Assembly: GCF_032854445.1 (NCBI RefSeq)
Contig: NC_088302.1
Location: 4,771,338-4,835,337 of the forward strand
Origin: Liolophura sinensis
Taxonomy: Eukaryota; Mollusca; Polyplacophora; Chitonida; Chitonidae
Reading direction: 5' to 3'
DNA: 64,000 nt
The position numbers and the translations under genes are program-made. The notes beneath the pieces were generated by a model. It did not search any database, had not been told where the DNA came from, and worked only from the letters and a program-made list of their open reading frames with translations. Positions 54,701 through 63,700 of the stretch are shown piece after piece (position 1 is the first letter of the stretch; every line of letters begins with the position of its first letter).

Positions 54701-57700
54701 CTGTCATGTAAGTGACTTTCATCCAGGCACTAGTGTTCCCTCCACCCATACACCTAGCCACTATCATATAAGTGACTTTCATCCAGGCACTAGTGTTCCC
54801 TCCACCCATACACCTAGCCACTATCATATAAGTGACTTTCATCCAGGCACTAGTGTTCCCTCCACCCATACACCTAGCCACTATCATATAAGTGACTTTC
54901 ATCCAGGCACTAGTGTTCCCTCCACCCATACACCTAGCCACTATCATATAAGTGACTTTCATCCAGGCACTAGTGTTCCCTCCACCCATACACCTAGCCA
55001 CTGTCATATAAGTGACTTTCATCCAGGCACTAGTGTTCCCTCCACCCATACACCTAGCCACTGTCATATAAGTGACTTTCATCCAGGCACTAGTGTTCCC
55101 TCCACCCATACGCCTAGCCACTGTCATGTAAGTGACTTTCATCCAGGCACTGGTGTTCCCTCCACCCATACACCTAGCCACTGTCATGTAAGTGACTTTC
55201 ATCCAGGCACTAGTGTTCCCTCCACCCATACACCTAGCCACTGTCATGTAAGTGACTTTCATCCAGGCACTAGTGTTCCCTCCACCCATACACCTAGCCA
55301 CTATCATATAAGTGACTTTCATCCAGGCACTAGTGTTCCCTCCACCCATATGCCTAGCCACTGTCATGTAAGTGACTTTAATCCAGGCACTAGTGTTCCC
55401 TCCACCCATACGCCTAGCCACTGTCATGTAAGGGACTTTAATCCAGGCACTAGTGTTCCCTCCACCCATACACCTAGCCACTGTCATGTAGGTGACTTTA
55501 ATCCAGGCACTAGTGTTCCCTCCACCCATACACCTAGCCACTGTCATGTAAGTGACTTTAATCCAGGCACTAGTGTTCCCTCCACCCATACGCCTAGCCA
55601 CTATCATATAAGTGACTTTCATCCAGGCACTGGTGTTCCCTCCACCCATACACCTAGCCACTGTCATGTAAGTGACTTTCATCCAGGCACTAGTGTTCCC
55701 TCCACCCATACACCTAGCCACTATCATATAAGTGACTTTCATCCAGGCACTAGTGTTCCCTCCACCCATACACCTAGCCACTGTCATGTAAGTGACTTTA
55801 ATCCAGGCACTAGTGTTCCCTCCACCCATACACCTAGCCACTATCATATAAGTGACTTTCATCCAGGCACTAGTGTTCCCTCCACCCATACACCTAGCCA
55901 CTATCATATAAGTGACTTTCATCCAGGCACTAGTGTTCCCTCCACCCATACACCTAGCCACTGTCATATAAGTGACTTTCATCCAGGCACTAGTGTTCCC
56001 TCCACCCATACACCTAGCCACTGTCATATAAGTGACTTTCATCCAGGCACTGGTGTTCCCTCCACCCATACACCTAGCCACTATCATATAAGTGACTTTC
56101 ATCCAGGCACTGGTGTTCCCTCCACCCATACACCTAGCCACTATCATATAAGTGACTTTCATCCAGGCACTAGTGTTCCCTCCACCCATACGCCTAGCCA
56201 CTGTCATGTAAGTGACTTTAATCCAGGCACTAGTGTTCCCTCCACCCATACACCTAGCCACTGTCATATAAGTGACTTTCATCCAGGCACTGGTGTTCCC
56301 TCCACCCATACACCTAGCCACTATCATATAAGTGACTTTCATCCAGGCACTGGTGTTCCCTCCACCCATACACCTAGCCACTATCATATAAGTGACTTTC
56401 ATCCAGGCACTAGTGTTCCCTCCACCCATACGCCTAGCCACTGTCATGTAAGTGACTTTAATCCAGGCACTAGTGTTCCCTCCACCCATACGCCTAGCCA
56501 CTGTCATGTAAGTGACTTTAATCCAGGCACTAGTGTTCCCTCCACCCATACGCCTAGCCACTGTCATGTAAGTGACTTTAATCCAGGCACTGGTGTTTCC
56601 TCCACCCATACGCCTAGCCACTGTCATATAAGTGACTTTAATCCAGGCACTAGTATTTCCTCCACCCATACACCTAGCCACTGTCCTATAAGTGACTTTA
56701 ATCCAGGCACTGGTGTTCCCTCCACCCATACGCCTAGCCACTGTCATGTAAGTGACTTTAATCCAGGCACTGGTGTTTCCTCCACCCATACACCTAGCCA
56801 CTGTCCTATAAGTGACTTTAATCCAGGCACTGGTGTTTCCTCCACCCATACGCCTAGCCACTGTCCTATAAGTGACTTTAATCCAGGCACTGGTGTTTCC
56901 TCCACCCATACGCCTAGCCACTGTCGTGTAAGTGACTTTAATCCAGGCACTAGTGTTCCCTCCACCCATACGCCTAGCCACTGTCATGTAAGTGACTTTA
57001 ATCCAGGCACTGGTGTTTCCTCCACCCATACACCTAGCCACTGTCATATAAGTGACTTTCATCCAAGCACTAGTGTTCCCTCCACCCATACGCCTAGCCA
57101 CTGTCATGTAAGTGACTTTCATCCAGGCACTAGTATTTCCTCCACCCATACACCTAGCCACTGTCATATAAGTGACTTTCATCCAGGCACTGGTGTTTCC
57201 TCCACCCATACATCTAGCCACTGTCATATGTGACTTTCATCCAGGCACTGGTGTTCCCTCCACCCATACACCTAGCCACTATCATATAAGTGACTTTCAT
57301 CCAGGCACTGGTGTTCCCTCCACCCATACACCTAGCCACTATCATATAAGTGACTTTCATCCAGGCACTGGTGTTCCCTCCACCCATACACCTAGCCACT
57401 GTCACATAAGTGACTTTAATCCAGGCACTGGTGTTTCCTCCAGCTATACATGAAGCAACTGTCTTATAAATGACAAAATCTTAAATATGGCATTTAACAT
57501 CAATCAACTAAATGAAAAAATAAACTTACTCAAAGCTGACAGTGTCCCCTTCTGCCACCTGTTGATAGAGTGGAGCGGTGAATTCAAACACACCACTGGC
57601 GTCGTCATTGGCCGCTATCACGACGGTCATGTTCCCCAGCGAGCTCACTACAATATCTCCTGGGAAAAAAAAGATAGACATCACCATTTAGTCATTCTTC

Positions 57701-60700
57701 CAGGCTCAGCAATGCTTTAGGTATTATTTCTGTCATATTGCATATATAGTGATAGTGTGCTAGTGCTATCATACTTACACTTTTGTAATGCCTCATTAGG
57801 AGAGCATTTTGAAGTCTTGTAACATGTGTGTTCTTCTGTCTCGGGTAGATTTAATTATTTTTTTTTATTAGTGTTTTATGCCACACTCAAGAATATTTCA
57901 CTTATATGAGCGGCGGCCAGCACTATAGTCGAAGGATAGCAGGCAGAGCCCTGGAAAAACCCACAACCATCCGCAGCTTGCTGGCACACCTTCCCACATA
58001 TGACCAGGACTTAAACTCACTGCAACCATATTTGTGATAAGCTAGGACACTCACCACTTGGCCATGGGGGACCCTGTTTGGGTTTGAACTTCAATCCACT
58101 CAATGCGCTCTTATTACTTTCATACCACGCATACCTTATCTACATGATTCTACACGAAAACTGGAAAGTTGACAAAGTTGTGACCCATGGGGAGTGAGAC
58201 AAAGATTCAGACTGTACAAATAGTAATAATCCAGCAGAAGGCATGAAGTGCTCCAGCCACAACAGTACAACAAGTGTTAGACAAAGTGTGCTGTATGTGT
58301 CAATTTGCATTACATTTACATTCAGTTAAAATGACAAACCGGTTCAGTCATGTGATTCAGGATGGATATCTCATTATTACTGCATCAAATGACAATGCTG
58401 AAGGAAGTTTTTGTGACACACCACTGATAGGCTAACTGTATGTATCCATTTCATGTGTTATGCCATACTCAAGCTGAGAATATGTCACTGTTAAATACAA
58501 TGGCAGCTAGGATTATGGTTGGAGGACACCGGTCAAAGCCCGGGAGAAATCCGTGAGTATCTGCAGCATGTAGCTGCTACCTGAACACTTGGACCATCCA
58601 CTATACAAGCAATGTCTGTGGATATATGACAGGATACCTTGCGGGTCGAATAGCTCCACAGTAAACTCCTCGTCATTTTCTGGTGTGACGTCATCCAGAA
58701 TGCTGATGCTGATTGTTTTCTCTGATTCTCCAATTTCAAAGATCAGTGTTCCGATGAATACAGCGAGGAAGTCTCTGTCATGCCGGGTGGCTGTTCCATC
58801 CAGGGTGCGGTATTTCACCTGAGCCCGGAAGTGGGGGTCTCCGTCACGGACGACTGTTAGCTGCACCACACTGGGCTCTTGTGACGTCACCCGCGTAGAG
58901 CCTGGGGTCAACAGACATATTCACATCTACACACACATTTTGAACAAAATCGCATTCCCATTTATTTATTTTTTTGGACAGAAGAGTATGGAAATCATAT
59001 CAATTTGAAGAATTCCCTGACAATCATTGCAATTTTTAACAAACAAGCTGTTCCCAGCTGGGTGGAGAGCTCATTTTGGTGGAGCTGCACGGTTACACAC
59101 GGTTTGGTGGAGCTGCACGGTTACACACAGTTTGGTGGAGCTGCACGGTTACACACGGTTTGGTGGAGCTGCATGGTTACACACGGTTTGGTGGAGCTGC
59201 ACGGTTACACACCTTATGTTTGTGGGTTCATCTCACTTGATCCTGTATTTTCGCTGGTTTTAATTTATCAGTGTAGGAAACCATATTTATTTGATATACT
59301 CCCAGATGCTGACTGTATTTTAAGAGTAACTGTACTCAACAAAGTTTGATACATTGGCAATAAGTTTTAACTGCTGAACTTTCTCATGGGTCCTGGAAGT
59401 GTAAGCCATATTGGCTTCAGGAAAGTGAGCTGTAATAATCTGTAATTGTGTGTAATAATAAAAAGCCTACATGTGCTGTCCACCTCAAAGGCTTCGAGAA
59501 CAATAGAGGAAGAAGCCGAGGTAATCACACATATGTACTTGCACATCTATACTTGATCCATGACCTTGCATATCTATGATTATTATACACACTCTTGATT
59601 ATCTTTTAACAAAAGTGATGATCGTGACGCATATTTCCCATATTGCATGTCAGCATTAGCAGCGTTCGTATTGCACGTCAGCATTAGCAGCGTTCATATT
59701 GCATGTCAGCATTAGCAGCGTTCATATTGCATGTCAGCATTAGCAGCGTTCATATTGCGCATCAGCATTAGCAGCATTCATATTGCATGTCAGCATTAGC
59801 AGCGTTCATATTGCATGTCAGCATTAGCAGCGTTCATATTGCATGTCAGTATTAGCAGCGTTCATATTGCACATCAGCATTAGCACCGTTCATATTGCAT
59901 GTCAGCATTAGCAGCGTTCTTATTGCATGTCAGTATTAGCAGCATTCATATCGCACATCAGCATTAGCACCGTTCATATTGCATGTCAGTATTAGCAGCG
60001 TTCATATTGCACATCAGCATTAGCACCGTTCATATTGCATGTCAGCATTAGCACCGTTCATACTGCACGTCAGCATTAGCAGCATTCATACTGCGCATCA
60101 GCATTAGCTGAGTTCATATTGCATGTCAGCATTAGCACCGTTCATATTGCATGTCAGCATTAGCAGCGTTCATATTGCATGTCAGCATTAGCAGCGTTCA
60201 TATTGCATGTCAGCATTAGCAGCGTTCTTATTGCATGTCAGCATTAGCAGCGTTCATATTGCATGTCAGCATTAGCAGCGTTCATATTGCGCATCAGCAT
60301 TAGCAGCATTCATATTGCATGTCAGCATTAGCAGCGTTCATATTGCATGTCAGCATTAGCAGCGTTCATATTGCATGTCAGTATTAGCAGCGTTCATATT
60401 GCACATCAGCATTAGCACCGTTCATATTGCATGTCAGCATTAGCAGCGTTCTTATTGCATGTCAGTATTAGCAGCATTCATATTGCATGTCAGCATTAGC
60501 AGCGTTCATATTGCATGTCAGTATTAGCAGCGTTCATATTGCACATCAGCATTAGCAGCGTTCATATTGCATGTCAGCATTAGCACCGTTCATACTGCAC
60601 GTCAGCATTAGCAGCATTCATACTGCGCATCAGCATTAGCTGAGTTCATATTGCATGTCAGCATTAGCAGCGTTCATATTGCATGTCAGCATTAGCAGCG

Positions 60701-63700
60701 TTCATATTGCATGTCAGCATTAGCAGCGTTCATATTGCATGTCAGCATTAGCAGCATTCATAATGCGCGTCAGCATTAGCAACGTGATGTTACGTCATTC
60801 ATTGATACCGCTTCTTTTCTCCCTGTACAAATTCTTGTGCCATTCATAAAAATAATACTACAAGTCTTGGTATCTTACACTTGAAATGTTTGATAATCGG
60901 GTTACTGAACGAATACGGGCTGATGTGGACTCGTTCTATTGTTGCGTGGAAAAAGCCTGAATTCGTCCACATCAGCCTGTATTCAATCAATAACCTATAG
61001 TACTAGTGCATGTATGACAATTCCAAGTAAATTTCTCTGTGATACTGTTTGAGCATAAAGTACTACTATTAGTTTTATTCAGTGGTTAATTTTACAAATT
61101 TACGGTATTACCAGATAACACAGAGTAAACAAGCAACAAGCTGTGTACAGACAGTACCAATAATATGTAAGCAGCAAATGTGACCTTGAATATCATACAC
61201 CTGATTGATGAGCCAGCATCTATGGTAATCCTGCTGATGTCAGACTAAGGTCAAAGGTTATCAGTTCACTCGAGGAAGACTAACCTTGGAAGTAGACTGG
61301 GTGATCATTCTCATTGATGTTAACTATGGCGGTCTGCGGTTCCCCAAGCCGCGGCAGATTCTCACCATCAGAGGGCACTGATAACCTCACTATAAATGAC
61401 TCGGTGGGCTCCGGGATCTATCATAATTAAAACGATGCTTTATTTACACACAAGTAAATACAGCTGTGGAGAAATACTTTAGCTGCTATCTGTCTCAGTA
61501 TAAAGTAGGTATACCAACGGAACAAAAGTAGAAAGCACGGAACAGTTTCTTATGCATGTAAGAATGTGTTCACAATTCACCAAACAAGGCTGACACTCTC
61601 TAGTAGTGACAAGAAAATGATTTAACCTTGTTGATTGCATGGATAACAGAAGATGCATATACATGTATGTCATGATTAATACCCACTTGGACTCACAGTC
61701 TGCAGCCAAATAAATTCTGTCATCAAACAACTGGAGCATAATTTAGCTCAGCTTTTCCAAGGAAGACACAAGCCCAATACTGTGTCCATCAGGAGTCACC
61801 ATACCATGTACTATACGATAAAGCTTGTAACTCCATGCTATATCATGGTGACATCCAGAGACACTTGTAACATCTTCACTACTGGCTTCAAATAAATTTT
61901 TTAATTTATACTGAACGCTTTTTATTTCTCTGTTGACGCTGTGTTGTGTGGGAAAACATCAACAGGCCTATTCAAATTTACATGTCTAACAGCCACTATG
62001 ACTGTCTGTCTACTAGCTAATGTTAACAGAGTAGGACTTACATCATCAGGCTGTGAGCGAAGGACCACATAGCCCAGGGTTTGTGAGGGCCCAAATGTGA
62101 TGGAGCCTGACTTAGAAGTGAAGTCTGGGTTGATGATGGAGTCGCCCTCTAGGGCCCAGTCAATGACCACACTCCTGAATGTCCCGCCGGAGCGACGCAC
62201 TTCGATACTCACTGTCTGGATGTCTGACACTTTACTCTCATCTGTAACACATACTCAAACTCCTTACCCACAGCATCATACACGGATTCTGTCTTTACAC
62301 TGTTTCTGGTAAAAAACCATTAACAGCCGGGTTGGACATACCCTAGATAGTCGCACTCCTGCTTAAATGTCACAAACAGCAAATGTCATGACAAGTTGCT
62401 TCACAACTGTAACCGTCAAAATTGTCAGAGCAATGTGAAGGTTGTGTTGTATGAAAAATGACAGGTAAAAACTTGTTCAGTGCACATACAACAAATGGCG
62501 ATGTTTACAACATAAATGTTATATTAATCTGCTCCCGCAAATTAGCTCCATCAATCCACAATTCAGAAGAAAAGAAGCAGAATCTGGTTTGGGTTTCTCT
62601 CGAAAAGAATGCAAATCTGAAAAGTACTGCTATTATGTAAACCCAAAATATAACTTGCTTCAAAAATCGCCTTTAACATGTACATGTCAATATCTTTGTA
62701 CAATACCTAGCAGTAAACAGTCAAAATCAAATCTGCCTTCACTGCAATATTATACTACAGTACATGTAAAGCTAACAAAATCGACATCTATTATTAACAG
62801 CAGGCATATCAAGATAAACACACTTACTCATAAACACAATGGCAGGGTTATCTGCAAAGTGTATTACACCATATGGGTCATCATTAGGAGGAACAGTTAC
62901 CCCGATGGTGACTCGGGGACCCAGGGTGGCTGTGGCTGAGCCATAACTTCTCAACCCAATAGAAAATATCTCGGTTAGCTGAAATAATGCAGGAGAAAGA
63001 ATGCGCAGTTAAAATGAGTATTCAAGATGAATGTGCAGTATGCAGCCTTTGTCATTTCTCATTTTGGCAAAATAATGATTAAAATGCAACAAAGTTGGTG
63101 TTTCTTGTCTCCATTTTTTAAAAGTAATTACTAAAACTTTAAGCAGCTTCATAAACATAGTTTTCTTTTCTTCTGTGAAAAAGCACAAGGGTTTTATAAT
63201 TTTACATCACACTTATTTTCACATGACAGCATGATCTGCAGATAATTACATGTAGAAATGTTTAACTGTACATGACGACTGTAGCCCGTCCTACCTCAGG
63301 TATTCCATCTCCACGAGCTACAACAGATGCGTTCATCAGCAGCACGCCTGGTTCAAACACAAGCACATTGGCCGAGCCGTAAAACTCTGTTTCTCCATCA
63401 GGTGTGATGAAGTATTCTACACTCCTAGACAGAAGAGCTCCACCTGTCCTCTCCACAACAATGTCCACTGGGGAACCTTCCTCCTGAAAATCAGAGACAT
63501 GATCAGGTTATCTTGGTTGATAATCCACATTTCCTCGCTTTCTTCAACGTGAAATGACAGTACTTGACATCAACATATGTTGAGCTAAACCATATTAACA
63601 GACCATCAATACATTAGCCAAGGTTATCAGTAGCAGTTCTGCCGCTGAAGCTGACAGTTTTCTAGCACAATACACTAAAGTAAAAAACCCATCAAAACAC

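Noticed and set aside
53487-57227. 1,246-codon open frame on the minus strand
   Set aside because: It is a 60-bp tandem array whose unit has no stop in that frame; it lies in the intron between exons 7 and 8, which join perfectly in phase without it.
55350-57233. 627-codon open frame on the plus strand
   Set aside because: Same array read the other way; no start context, domain or upstream exon.
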